Source: Sporothrix humicola (taxonomy: Eukaryota; Ascomycota; Sordariomycetes; Ophiostomatales; Ophiostomataceae). Taken from it: 64,000 nt of DNA. The stretch lies in NCBI GenBank assembly GCA_021396245.1, contig WNYE01000034.1:343817-407816 (forward strand). The letters run 5' to 3'. The position numbers were made by a program, and so were the translations under genes. Position 1 is the first letter of the stretch. Each line of letters opens with the position of its first letter. Below the pieces are notes generated by a model. The model did not search any database and was not told the origin of the DNA. It was given only the letters and a program-made list of their open reading frames with translations. This document shows positions 11,165 to 22,683 of the stretch, piece after piece.

Positions 11165-14100
11165 GAACACTGGATGGAACAATCTGTGCACCCTTTTGTC
11201 TATGCATCGGCCGTCCCCCTTTTCAGCTCTGATAATCTTTTATCTCGACATCACGTGCGACTTAGGCCAAGATAACTAGCCACCGACTCAATGAATGTCG
11301 CGATAGTCGTCGACAGATCTGCGGAGGATACCGCTTGGCAGTTTGTGTTTTTAACGCGCAGTTTCTTGGACGTTTCTCTATCCCCGAACCTTGCGATGTC
11401 TCACACCTCGTTTTCTTCCTCTGTCTCTCTCTTTTTTAGTTTTACAAGTACTCCGTAGAAGCACGACGTACATTGAGGGAGAAAGCAGGGGTGTCAGACT
11501 CGGACTTGGATGTCACTTTACGTGCTTGGTCCGTGCTTTTCTGCTTTCCTTTGGTTTGGTTCTAGCTGTTTTGGACGCCTGGGAGAAGGGGGCGCATGCC
11601 ATTACCGTATTTGGCTCCCGGCATAAAGTGGCTTCATGGCTTGGGTTGGAAGTGGTGTGGATGGGTGGGGAGACACGAAAACGGACAAAAAAAATGAAAA
11701 GAAGGCGAGAAAGAAGAATTCGAAAAGCTTGGAAGGGGAAAAGCGGAAAAAGACTAAGAACCAGTATGACTGTCGTCACCAGTTACTTTGACGTCTTTGT
11801 TTTTCTCACACAAACATCTCGCACAACAATGTCCTTGCGCATCAGCAAGGGAGCGCCCGAGGATGAGAGACGGGAGCACATTGTGAACCATGAACTGACC
11901 AGGAGACGATCCAGGACAAGATCCAAGCTGCTGTGATTTTTGGTTCTGAGGAAATCAGGAACAGGAACCCGGAAACCAACGCCGCCCCCGAACCGAAAGA
12001 ACGTGCTTCTTTTATTGTGCAGGCTAGCCCAGCAAGTAATCAATGGCTTTCAGTGCGAAAACAGGTAAAGGATCAACACAAAACGTGAGACTTTGAGAAC
12101 ATGGGCCAAAGTGTGGTCTGTCAGGAGGAGCCTGTCAGAAGTTTGGGAAGGATTTCGACAGAGACTGGAAACTCTGGAGAACGGAAAAGGCAGGACAACG
12201 ACGGCCGAAGCAGGATGCAATGCAAAATGGACAGAAAGTGGCCAAGGCCTGAAATTGCACTAGGGGAACGCGGCCAGGAACGAACCCTGGACCAAAGCAA
12301 AAAAGGACCACGAAGAAAAAGAGAGATATTACCCCTGAATCGAACGTCAAGGGCAGAGGCTAGTGGAGATGGCGTTTGTTGTCGTTTGTGTCTTTTTTGT
12401 TGATTTTCACAAGCTTTTCGTATTTTCATGCAGCCAGCTTTTGTGGTTCGTGTCGGTCATTGCTTTTTTCGTTGACCAGATTCTCTTTCGTTCGTCTTCT
12501 TCCCTGCCAACCCAAAATCTAAATGTCGTTCGGAGCCGCTCTGTCGGGCTTTTTGGGGCGACGTGTCACATATATCTGAAGTGCTACAAGTGCAGGTGCT
12601 GTGAGTGATAAGTGAAACATGCCATACATCTTCGTCCATGTTGTGCGACTTTCCACGATGCGGGCGCAAAGACTGTCAATCGTTTTGCGTGGGTCTTTTT
12701 CATATCTTTCTAGAAGGTTATTCTCGACTCGCACTGACTTGCGGTTGCTCACATTGTGCAATGCAGCGCACTGTCAGACGTTTTTTCTCCTTGCATCGTG
12801 GAATTTTATCGAATTCGTCACGGCATGCAACCAACCGACATTTTCTTCTTCATCGTCGGCACACACAAAAGCCAAGCGATATGCATGTGGTAGTAGCCGG
12901 CAGTAAACTTCCTTGAAACTTTCTTGGTAACCCAGATTGACGAATGTTTCTTAGTTGCTTTTTGTGTGTGTTTTTCTTCTTTTCACCCGCATTGTTATTT
13001 GCTTTTTCTCGTTGTTGCCCTTGTCTCCTTCTTCATCGGGCCATTCTCGGGCTGTGCGCCCCTTTTTTGGCCGTTTTGTCACATTTTTCTTGTTCATTTG
13101 GGGGCGGTTGGGGGTTGTCGGCGTGTTGCAGCCACCGATTCAGACAACTGAGACAATTGAGACAATAAAAAAAGAACAATGGACAAGCTCCAGGGTCTTT
13201 TGCGAGAAACATGCAAGCGTTGCAACGGTGCAGCAGTGTAACGGCGAAAATGTGAAAAGATACAAGATACTTTATGTGTTCTGACGACATTGGGATAAGA
13301 AATAAGGGTTCTCAGCGGGTAAGGGTTTGTGTAGTGGAGATAGGGCCGCAGCCAAGTGCAAGTGCGCGGGAAATATCTACGAGTAGGGCAAGTGGAAGGC
13401 CAAGGCGAGTTGAAATAGAAAAACGAGACAAGACACCTTAAAAAGGCGCAGAAAAGAAGGGAAAGGGCAGTTTCGAAACAAGGCAGAAAGGCCAAGCAAA
13501 AGCCAAGAAGGCACAAGGCGAAAAGAAGGCAGACCAGTGAAGACAAGGCGACGGCAAGTTGGGAAAAGAGGAGAAATGGACAAACAAAGTCGACGCAATG
13601 CGACCACACGAAAGCAACTACAACACAGGAGAAAAGGAACAAAAAGGAAGCTTTTTAATGAGCATCGGCAGGCCCAGTTTTACCCTGTTTGTTTGTTTGT
13701 ACGGGTACAAAAGACTAAAGAGAGCGAAGTGGGCGAGAAGGAGAAAAGAAAGAGGGCGATGGGACTACAGAAGCCAAATGGAGACGAAAGATGGAGCCAA
13801 TAATGGACCTTAAAGAAGGAGCGAAGAGATGGCTCGAGATAGCTGAAAATCACGAATCCACCGTAATACGGACGAGTGGCTAGTCGCGGACATACTTTCG
13901 TAGAATGCTTCTCTTTTTCTCGCAATGGAGCCATGCAGACGGAAACGAGATGGAGCACGGAGAAGACCCCAGAGACGGAGGAATCTCCAGCCAGTCGGGC
14001 GAGAGAATTAAGGTGAAGGAAACATAGGCCCGGCCTGGCTGTTGTCCCTGACATCCTCGTCGAATCCTCGTTCACATCCTCGCGACAATCGACATCCTGC

Positions 14101-14365
14101 GACCACTGCCCCGGAGACTGCCCCTGGAAACGAGGAACGGTCTCGACTCTGTTCTTTGCTGGGGAGCGACGGAAGACAAAGGCCGAGGAGACAGGTTGAC
14201 TGCTCACTTTCTAATTGCATTTATTTTCGTAGACGACAGGCGTCCTTTTGTGAGACGATCCTTTGATTTTTGCAGACTCCCCTGGTCGCTGTCACAGCCC
14301 TTGATGTTGTGGATGAGGATGCATTATCTGTCAAGGAGGCATTGTTCGTGTCAGGGGAGTCGGCG

Positions 14366-14394
14366 CACTTACAGCACTTACAGCACTTACACAG
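14366..14394. repeat. 9-bp minisatellite array C (3 units)
   Basis: CACTTACAG, CACTTACAG and CACTTACAC in tandem, followed by AG. Complement orientation of the unit at 3515-3559 and 51010-51081. Confidence 0.8.
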
Positions 14395-17027
14395 TCTCTT
14401 TCATCTCATCAACACTCGCAAACTCGCGATATGCCTCGCTGTTCGCTCGCTGTTACTGCTTATCCGAAGTGGTGTGTTTTCAAGCTTTTCTCTTTTCATG
14501 TCTCTTCCTTCTCTCGACTCTTCAATCTCTCTTCCTCGACCCCTGCCACGACGCTTTTCTCGTTCTGCACATCTGGTCTCCACTTACCTGCTCTCCCCAC
14601 CTTTGCGCAGAAGTAGCGTCTTTTGTAGCGTCTTTTGCAGTCCAGCAGCCCCCCTTTTTCTGTGCCCACTTTCCAATCCCCGGCGGGCTTCCTTCACAGC
14701 AAATGAGACACTCTCACACCATCCTCGCTCGTTTTTTGTTTTCTCGTTCGCCTTCCGCAAAAGCCAAGTCGCCAGGATCCGGGGAAAAGCGCACCAGCAC
14801 CAGCACCAGCAGCCCACTGGCCCAATGGCGGCCGTTCCGCGCTACGCTGCAAGTAGCGTCCTCCGTAGCGTCGATGGCCAGTCCACTGGCGAGTGGCTCC
14901 TGCTGTGTATTATTTGTGATATTTCTGCTATTGCTCACCACAAATCCTTCTCGTCCGTCCCCTGTCGTCTGGTTTTTTTCCAGGCCTATCTCCCTGCGCA
15001 CCGAGTGCCCACTAACATAGGAATAAGTCGGGGTCTAGTGTTATGGGTTATTTAGTACTCCTTATGGGCGGATCATATCAGCTCCTGCTTCTGGGGAAAG
15101 AACCACTGAGGGTCAGTCGAATGTCGCTAAGAGACAGGCGCCACTGGCACTATGGCACTATCAACGCCATGTCCAACCTTGCCCTGGCACAGACAGCCAC
15201 AAAACACCACAAACTACCCATAACACCCAATTCCAGGCGTTTGCATTTCGTTAGGGCTCCTTGGTGTCTTGGTTTTGTCTTGGGTCACCTTTAAAATCTC
15301 GGGGCGTTTCTGGGCAGTCCCACCCCCGGATACTCTATTTGCAAGACCAAAAAGAAGCAAAAGCCTTGTGGCTTTGCGGTGTTCTTCAGTGTTTTGCTTG
15401 GGCCCTCTTCAATCTTTCGATTTTGAGGAACTTTTTACGCCTCCTTTCTCCATCTGAAGCTTCTTCACCACCTAAAGGTTGTGGCTTGAGTTCTGTTTTT
15501 CCTAGCTTCCCTCACTTCAGCTCAGTAACGGCGAGTCTTTAGTCGCCTTCTTCGCTCATCTGATTTGTCGGATGCCCTCCCTCCAAGTCATTTGACGTCG
15601 TTTTGCCACCGAGCTGAGAAGCTTTCCCAGCGAGCCCAACAGTAAAATGTAGAAACAGCTGACAACCCATCACAACAGCCACTGTCCCGAGCATCCGTCC
15701 GCTCTCTGTCAAAAAGAAGACCCAAAAGAAAGAAACGCCGTATGCACGACGCCTATCGTATATTTTGTGCTTTCGGTCCTCTTTCGCGCATCTTTCCAGC
15801 GATGTGCGGTGTGATGATAGGCATGGATTAAACCATATTTGGCAGGCTCTTTTTGTCACTCTTTTTCGTCTGTTCGCCGTCCCGTCTCACCAACCACTTT
15901 TCTGTAAGTATCGATACTCCGAGCCTCGCCTCAACAACTGTGTACTGGCAACAGCTCGCCAGCGTCTGTCCATCCGCTGCAGTCAGCATTCGTCCAGTGC
16001 ATTGGTATGTACTCCGTATCTTGCGGCGCGTTGGTACTCTCTTTCCTCTCGTTGACTCTTCTCTCTCTCCTCCGCGCAGGGATAAGACCAGGATGGGAGT
16101 TTTGCTCGTCGGAGGACAACGCAGCTAGCAAACGCGCTAGACGATCCCTCCTCTTTTCTGTCTTGTGCCCTCGCTTCTCTCGCAGATGGCTGCGTGTCGT
16201 CTCTCTTTCCCATTCTCTCTGTCTCAAATCACCACCTGCAAATAGACCACCTCCCCAAGTCAACCCCAGTCAGTGGCGTTGCACTGGACTATGCTCTTTT
16301 CTTCAAAGGGGAAATTCTCCTTGTCCTGGGTCGTATGTCTCGAGTTTCCTTCTCGACTCAGTACCCTGTCGTCTCCTTCTTCTCGTCTCCATCCCTCCTT
16401 TGATGGTCGACTGGATGTATCTGTCCGTTGATGCAAGCCGCAAACTTTGACCAACTTGTCACCTTTTTTGTCACCTTGTCAAGATACTTTCTTCTTTCCT
16501 CTCTCTTCGCTCCCCTTGTCCATTGTTCCAACATCCTGGTCTTGTTCTCTTTCGTATGACCCCTGTCACCCCAGTCCCAAGCCATTTCTGTCCAGGCCTC
16601 TTTTCCTTTTTGTCTTTATTTTTTTCTTTTTTTTTTCTTCTCTTACCCTGGTCCCCATCCCCTTCCCTTGTCCGACGTTAATACCCAAATGGGAGGCTGC
16701 ATGGAACGGGGCGTGTTCCTGGATTTCTGGATGTCCTTGGATCTGTGAGTGGAAGACGGAACAATACACCAGTCCACCCAAAGCCAAATAGTTAAAACCA
16801 CTCGCATCCCACTCACCTCGCGATGGTCAGATTTTAAACTTTTGACCTGTGGACGACTTTCATTCTACAACGGTTCGACATATATCACGCCTTTTCTCCC
16901 ACCCTCGCTCTCGTCCGACCAATGCTGGCTCTTTGAACGCCGGTAGAGAGCATCGCCTTCGAGTCGACCTTGTCGTCGCCGTCTCTCTCTCTTTCGCTCC
17001 TCGACATATCAACCTCCGTCTCACCAT

Positions 17028-17076
17028 CACCACCACCACCACCACCACCACCACCACCACCACCACCACCACCACC
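17028..17076. repeat. (CAC)16 microsatellite abutting a start codon
   Basis: An uninterrupted CAC trinucleotide run of 49 nt ends directly at the ATG at 17077. It occupies the leader side of the start site of the 7-TM gene and would be transcribed into the 5' UTR. Confidence 0.9.
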
Positions 17077-18314
17077 ATGACTGTCGACTATCCCACGCGG
17101 AGTGCGACGGTGGTCGTCGCCAATGCGGCGCTGATGGCCATCACGGGCATCTTCTTGCTTGTCCGCTTCTACGCCCGTGTCTTCCTTCTGCACCAGGTCG
17201 GCCTCGACGATGTGTTCATCTGGATTGCATCGCTGTTTGGCTTCACGCTGTCCATATCCGAAATCTTGAGTATGTCCATCCTGTCCTTTCTTACTGACAT
17301 CCCATGTCGTTTCATCCCACTTACAAATCAGTGACAAAACATGGCCTCGGCATACATATCGAGGACGTCTCAGACGAAGACTTTGAGTACTTCCTCAAGC
17401 TGCAGTTCGTCGCCGCCATCACCTACGTCTGGGCGTTTGTGCTCATCAAGATCTCGTTCGCCGTCTTCTATCTCCGCGTCATCCCCACGCAGGGCTTCCG
17501 CCGCCTCAACTTTGTGATCATCACCATCCTGGCCATCCAGGGCATCGAGGAAACGTTTGTCGTCTGCTTCGCCTGCCAGCCCATCTACAAGTTCTGGCGC
17601 CCGGCTGTCGAGGGCACCTGCCTCAACCTGCTCAACTTTTACTACATCTCGTTTGGCATCAAGCTGCTGACGGACATTGTGCTCTTCCTCGAACCCATCC
17701 CCACGCTGCTCCGCCTCAAACTGCCGTGGGTCAAGCGCATCGGTCTCGTCATCATGTTCTCGCTGGGTCTGCTGACCTGTGTCATCTCCATCATTCGCGC
17801 CACCTACCTCAACGACACCAGCAACGACGTCACCTGGCGTCTTGTTGATCCCATCGACTGGTCCACCGCCGAGGTCTGCTCGCTCATCATCTGCGCCTGC
17901 GTCCCGTACGTGCGCAACCTGCTCGCCGAGATTCCGTTTGTCAACGAGGCCCTCGGTCTCTCGTCCAACCACTCCAAGGGCTACCCTTCCAACTACGGCG
18001 CCCGCTCCGGCCAGGACAACTCCATCGCCCTCCAGACCCAGCGCACCTACATCCAGTCCCGCAACCTCAAGGGCGGCCACGGCAGCGTCTCGGCGTCGGC
18101 CACCGCCGCGGCCAACCCCTACGGCAACGGCGGCAACAACAACGGCTCCGGCCACCCCAACAACCGCATCCGCGCCACCGAGTCCACCGAGGAGATCTTC
18201 CCCAACTACATGGACAAGCAGGGCGGCATCGTCGTGTCGACCGACGTCAAGGTCGCAGTGGAGGAGGGCTCGCAGCAGAGCCAGGCCCGCTCCAGCTATT
18301 CTGCGTCGAGGTAG
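17077..18314 (+). CDS. Rhodopsin-like 7-TM fungal integral membrane protein
   Basis: Two exons, 17077-17269 and 17332-18314; the 62-nt intron starts GTATGT and ends CAG. Product 391 aa. An extracellular N-terminus of about 12 residues is followed by seven hydrophobic segments. Family marks include Ala-Arg-Val at the end of TM1, Leu-Asp-Asp-Val-Phe-Ile-Trp in TM2, Thr-Lys-His-Gly-Leu-Gly after the splice, Phe-Ala-Cys-Gln-Pro-Ile with Lys-Phe-Trp, and the late Trp-Ser-X-X-Glu-Val-Cys. This is the fungal rhodopsin-domain/PTH11-related class, without an N-terminal CFEM domain. The last 110 residues form a cytosolic Ser/Asn/Gly-rich tail. PTH11-type proteins are candidate receptors for surface or nutrient cues; that role is inferred here. 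It has a long upstream region and a CAC repeat at its start codon. Confidence 0.9.
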
Positions 18315-20201
18315 AGGCTGTCTCGATGTTGTGTTTTTGCTTCGCTCGTCACTATTTCCAGTTTTTTGGACCTAGCGGCGTATGTATGTTTAGTTTATTC
18401 GATGGAAATGCTCTATGGCCTGTTTTATTATCTTTATGTGTCGCCATCACTATTATTCCCCCAAATACGTCCGTCCAATCTTGTGCTCTACTTTCTTTTT
18501 TTCTTTTCTTTTTTTTTCTTTTTCGTTTCTTTTGTTTTTTTTTCTCACCAGCTTCATCTTTACTTTCCCTCTGCAGTTCCAAAGAAAAGCCGAATGTTTT
18601 ATTATGAGACGATACGATCAAGCTCCATAGCCTGTTTGAATATGAATATTAATGTTTACTTCAAATCAATTGACACCTGACGGACTTCATGATATCCTCA
18701 CTTACAATCAATCGCTCGCCTTTTTTTGTGCCGACAATCCCCCTCATCTTTCCTGCCTCCCCTCCTTCCTCTTCTCTCCTTTTCAGTGTCCATCCCACTG
18801 TCGCACTTTGCCCACAGTGATAATCCCGCACTCACCCTTTTTTTACTGTCGATCTTTTGCGCAAACCAACCACCAATTCAGCATTCGCCGTTCAGGCGTT
18901 CAGCCTGTCGCTCACTGCTCTTTTTTGCTCTCAGCTCTCCAGGGGACCCTCGCCCCCGGCTCCTGGTCAATTGCGAGCTGGATTTTCCTTTCGCTATTTT
19001 CGCCCGCTCTTTTTGCGGAGCACTCGCCCGCCGATCAATCTCGGCCGAGCGTTGGCAAGTAGCGACATGCTTCTTTGAGCAATGATCGGTGCTGGTGGAC
19101 AGCCATCCGTTGGCCAGCAAAAGCCTGCAACACCTAGAAAACGGCCAGGGCCCTTGTGCGCCAATGTGCATTCCCAAATACTGTTACTTCATCACTGCAA
19201 ATCTAAATTTTGTTACCTTTCTTTTTCTTGGGTGCGTCTCAACCTTGTAGCCTCCCACGTATTTCCCATTTCTATTTCTGCTTTGCCCCTATTTTCCACA
19301 GATACTCGTTGCTTGTATTTGTACATGTGAAAGTCAATTAACTTGTCGACTTTGAATTGACGATGAAATGTTGCATTCGCACGTCCATTGTCGTCGCACT
19401 TTTCCATCGTCGATGCATCGATTTTTGCTTTCTTTTTGTCGTTTCAGTCAACGCCACCAAGATCTGTGTGTCGATACAGTCGCACTCAATTGATGTGCGC
19501 TCGGTGGGGTCCCTGTAAAGTGTGCAGAAGCTACAAACAATGTTCATCGGAGGTTTTCGTCCCCCACGTACGACGTACATCGTCGCATTTTGCGCGCCGA
19601 GACCTGTGCCGAGACTTTCATGTCGCACTCACGGCCGGATGAAGACATTTACAACATCAGCCCGCCCAAAACACCGGGTCTGTGCTACGGATATTTTTTT
19701 CGCATTCACGCAGATGTAACAGGTCACGTTATGAGTACCGCAAATGTCAAATGGCAGAGGTAAGTTTGAGTTAGTGCGATGTGAATATGCAAGTGACCAA
19801 AGCACTGTAGGTTGACAACTATGCGACTCATTCTTGCACGTGATTGTAAAGAGTTTCATGTTAAGTTACAAGAAGATCAAGTGAAATTTCCAACTTCAAA
19901 CATGCTTTGATTTATTTATTATTCGTGATGAAGAAATGACTTTTCGAATAAAAGTCAAATTTTCAGTTTAATTATCAAAAGACGATAAAATTAATGAAAA
20001 AATACGAAAAATATTGAGGCCGTGAAAAGGACAAGAAAGAAAATTGTGTAATTATGTTGCCTCCACGGTTTTATGTTAGAAAGTAAGAATATGCAATATC
20101 TCATAAATTAACATTATTGGATAATTTCTAAGATATCATCTCAAAGCTACAACATCACACGCAGACAAGAACACCCGTATATGGCAACGGAAAAGAGCCG
20201 T
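18315..20201. other. Intergenic between convergent genes
   Basis: T-rich tract at 18,490-18,545 is probably the 3' end region of the 7-TM gene. 19,860-20,160 is an AT-rich island. No gene seen. Confidence 0.55.
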
Positions 20202-21857
20202 CTACATGACATATCGGAAGCTTCTGATCTCGAAATCTGTCTTGTCCTCAAAGGTCTGAGGATCGTTCTGGATCTCGCCCTGAGCGGCAGCCCTGTCGCG
20301 GCTTGCATTCTCCCACATGTAGAGGCCGCGCAGAATCAAAGGAATGACGCACAGGAGGCAGATGCAGGACAGCATGGCCTTGATGCCGGTCGGGTAGCCC
20401 TGGTCCTGTTCGTTGGCCAAAAAGAACTGGGGCGAGGCGATGCTGCCGGCACAGTAGCCGACGAACAGCAGAAAGGTGACGGTGATCTTCTTGGCGGTGC
20501 CGGCGACGTTGCCGCCGATAACGGCAAAGGAGAGGGCCAATGTCACGGAGAAAGTGTAGGTGGCCCAGAGGGCAATCACGCGGCCCCATTTGTTGGTGGC
20601 CGGCAAAGTATGTAAGAGGACGCCGCCGACGATGGACGGAACGCAAGAGGCGGACATGGAGAGCAGCCGCATATCATGAAAGCGAGTAGAAATATAGCCG
20701 CTGGGGGTGTTAGCGGGAGCAACTTTAGTCAATTTTAGCCATGTGTAAAGGTGACCTACCTCAATATTAGAGACGTCAGTTGGATGACGTTGGCCGGGAT
20801 GCCAATCAGCATGGTGTCGACGGCCGAAAAGCCGAGTCCTTTCAGGATCAGACTGGAAAAGCCAGAGAGGGCGCCTGCCGGGATGGTGCCGCACATGCCG
20901 AGGGCAAAGAACAGGTACGTCTTGGGGTCCGTAAAGGCTTCGCGGACCTGGTACCATTGCCACTTGCCCTTTGTGCCGGTGTGCTGGTCCGAGGTCATGG
21001 TCATGGCGGCCACGCGTTCCTCGGGTGTCAAAAAACGGGCCACCATTGGATCCGACGGGAAGACGAAAAAGAGGACGATGCCCCAGACAAATGTGATGAA
21101 GCCAAAGATCAGAAACATGACGCGCCAGACGGCAATGGCCGGGTGGCTCATGTGGCCGAATCCGTAACTGATGAGTGACCCAAGGATGGCAAAGAGGGGC
21201 GTGCCGCAGAACCAGGCAATCTGGCGGATCGGCTGCTCGTCACGGCGGTACCACCGGGCGACGACAACAACAAAACTCGGTGCAATGGCCGACTCCAGGC
21301 CGCCCAGGATAAAACGGGCCACGAGCAGACCGGCATAGCTGTTGGAAAAGTTGGCCATGGCGAGCGTCAGGCCCCAGGCCGAGACCATGAAGCCGAGATA
21401 GCGTTCGACGGGGAAGAGTGGCAACAGCGAAGCCAAGGGGTACTCGAGACTCATGTAGCCAAAGTAGAAGATGCTGTTGACCCAGCTGTAGTCCTGGCCG
21501 ACGAGGTGCTGGGTGTGTTAGTGACAGGACGGAATAAAAGGTGCAGACTGAACGTACGGTATCCTCCCGCAGAGTGTAGACGGCGGCCAGACCGAGCACA
21601 GCCTTGTCGAGGTATTGCAGGCCATACGTAAAGATCATCTGCGGTGTGTTAGTTGTCATCTAATACCATCCGGTCCCGAACGAGCAACTCACCAACGGCA
21701 TTAGATGGATGTCGATCTTGCGGACAATCTTGCTGCGCGATGCCTCCCAGTCGTGGTCGTCGACAATGACCTCGCCTGGCTTTGAAAGCTGTTCACTGTC
21801 GACAGCCGTGTCCTCCACCACTGTGGAAGGAACGGTGTTTGATTTCTCAGAGTCCAT
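20202..21857 (-). CDS. MFS permease, Dal5/allantoate (anion:cation symporter) family
   Basis: Four exons read from high to low coordinate: 21857-21693, 21638-21558, 21508-20760 and 20700-20202. Introns of 54, 49 and 59 nt each have a CTAACAC branch motif. Product 497 aa, the normal length for the family. The N-terminus carries the Arg-Lys-Ile-Asp-X-X-Leu-Met-Pro entry to TM1 that marks Dal5/TNA1-type carriers, then about 12 membrane segments with Arg-Phe-Ile-Leu-Gly-Gly-Leu-Glu-Ser in TM4. Relatives import allantoate, ureidosuccinate, nicotinate, biotin-pathway acids or small peptides by proton symport at the plasma membrane. The gene shares an 826-bp divergent promoter with a Zn2Cys6 regulator, and a deacylase lies just beyond. 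That suggests uptake of an N-acyl or carboxylated amino compound, though the substrate cannot be read from sequence. Confidence 0.93.
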
Positions 21858-22683
21858 GATGTGTCAGGTGTCTGGTGTCGTGAAGATGTTGTCGTCTAAA
21901 CTCTGTCGATTCCGTTGATTCTCTGTAATCTGTTGACCCCAGACCACGGGCTCAGACGAAGACGCTGAGCATCTTATGTAGAATGTCAACAGGTCCCTTG
22001 CCGAAGCAAGATCAACAACCCCCAAATGATAGCATCCCCGGCTGCACGACTCTGGGGAAGATTGTTGAGATTCTCCACGGCAGTGATAGCTCTGATACTT
22101 TCTCGCCAATCCTTCCATCGCTAATTCGCTCCAAAACGGCTAAGCGGTCGCTGATTTGCCCGAATTCGGAAGTGCAATCGCAAATTCGCTGAAAAGTGAC
22201 TAGGCCGCGCGAGTCCCCCGCGTGGCATCCGACGTCAACTTGCAGGTTGTCGGCATGTCAAGATATAAGTACGATTGTCTGGGGAAGTACGTCGTTCGTA
22301 TGCCGTCCCAGTGTTTTCCGTGTGATGCAATGTTATTTTTTATGGGATATTATTTCATGTCGTTTTATTGGCTCTCTTCTGGTAGAAACACCATGTAAAG
22401 GAGCCGACTGGATGGAAGATAACTGAGATGTAAAAGGCCTGGAGAACACCCACCGAGTGCTCGGCTTAGCGCTCTTCTGGGCCCTGATAGCGGGGCAACA
22501 CCACGCGACCTGCTAAACCCACAGCGAGTGGCACCTCCGTATCCGTGCCGGTAGCGGTCCAGACTTCATCCTGATCAATCGCCGTGAAATGTCGTCCAAG
22601 GTTTGCTCCAGACAACGCGCAAAACAAGTCAAAAGTGGTCAATTAGCGACGATTAATGGCAATCAGTCGTCCCATTGATTGCC
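21858..22683. promoter_or_regulatory. Divergent promoter, permease / Zn2Cys6 regulator
   Basis: Shared 826-bp intergenic region between a minus-strand permease and a plus-strand regulator. It contains a perfect 10-bp palindrome CCGAATTCGG at 22160-22169. Confidence 0.6.
22160..22169. promoter_or_regulatory. Candidate Zn2Cys6 binding site (CCG-N4-CGG)
   Basis: CCGAATTCGG is an everted CCG pair with 4-nt spacing, the geometry known for the yeast Leu3 class of binuclear-cluster regulators. It lies 302 bp from the permease start and 514 bp from the regulator start. Only one perfect copy was found, so chance is possible. Confidence 0.3.

Larger units (their letters stand above)
7734..17027. other. 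9.3-kb gene desert
   Basis: No frame here has convincing protein character: open frames are short, low-complexity and driven by CT- or GA-rich composition. 8,500-10,700 is mixed. From about 14.2 kb to 17.0 kb the plus strand is persistently pyrimidine-rich, as upstream leaders and promoters of fungal genes often are, and this leads into the 7-TM gene at 17077. Included are minisatellites at 11120-11164 and 14366-14394 and five copies of the 9-mer TACGGAGTA / TACTCCGTA. Long non-coding transcripts cannot be seen from sequence alone. Confidence 0.5.

Noticed and set aside
12274..12360. tRNA-like or Pol III B-box-like elements on the minus strand
   Set aside because: A 17-nt palindrome (12274-12290) resembles a T-arm and GTTCGATTC occurs near 12340, but no acceptor stem, D-arm or anticodon arm can be built around either.
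14196..15055. Overlapping plus-strand frames of 274 and 261 codons
   Set aside because: Driven by pyrimidine-rich sequence (Ser/Leu/Phe/Pro/Arg only), two frames equally open, no ordered domain; more likely leader or promoter DNA.
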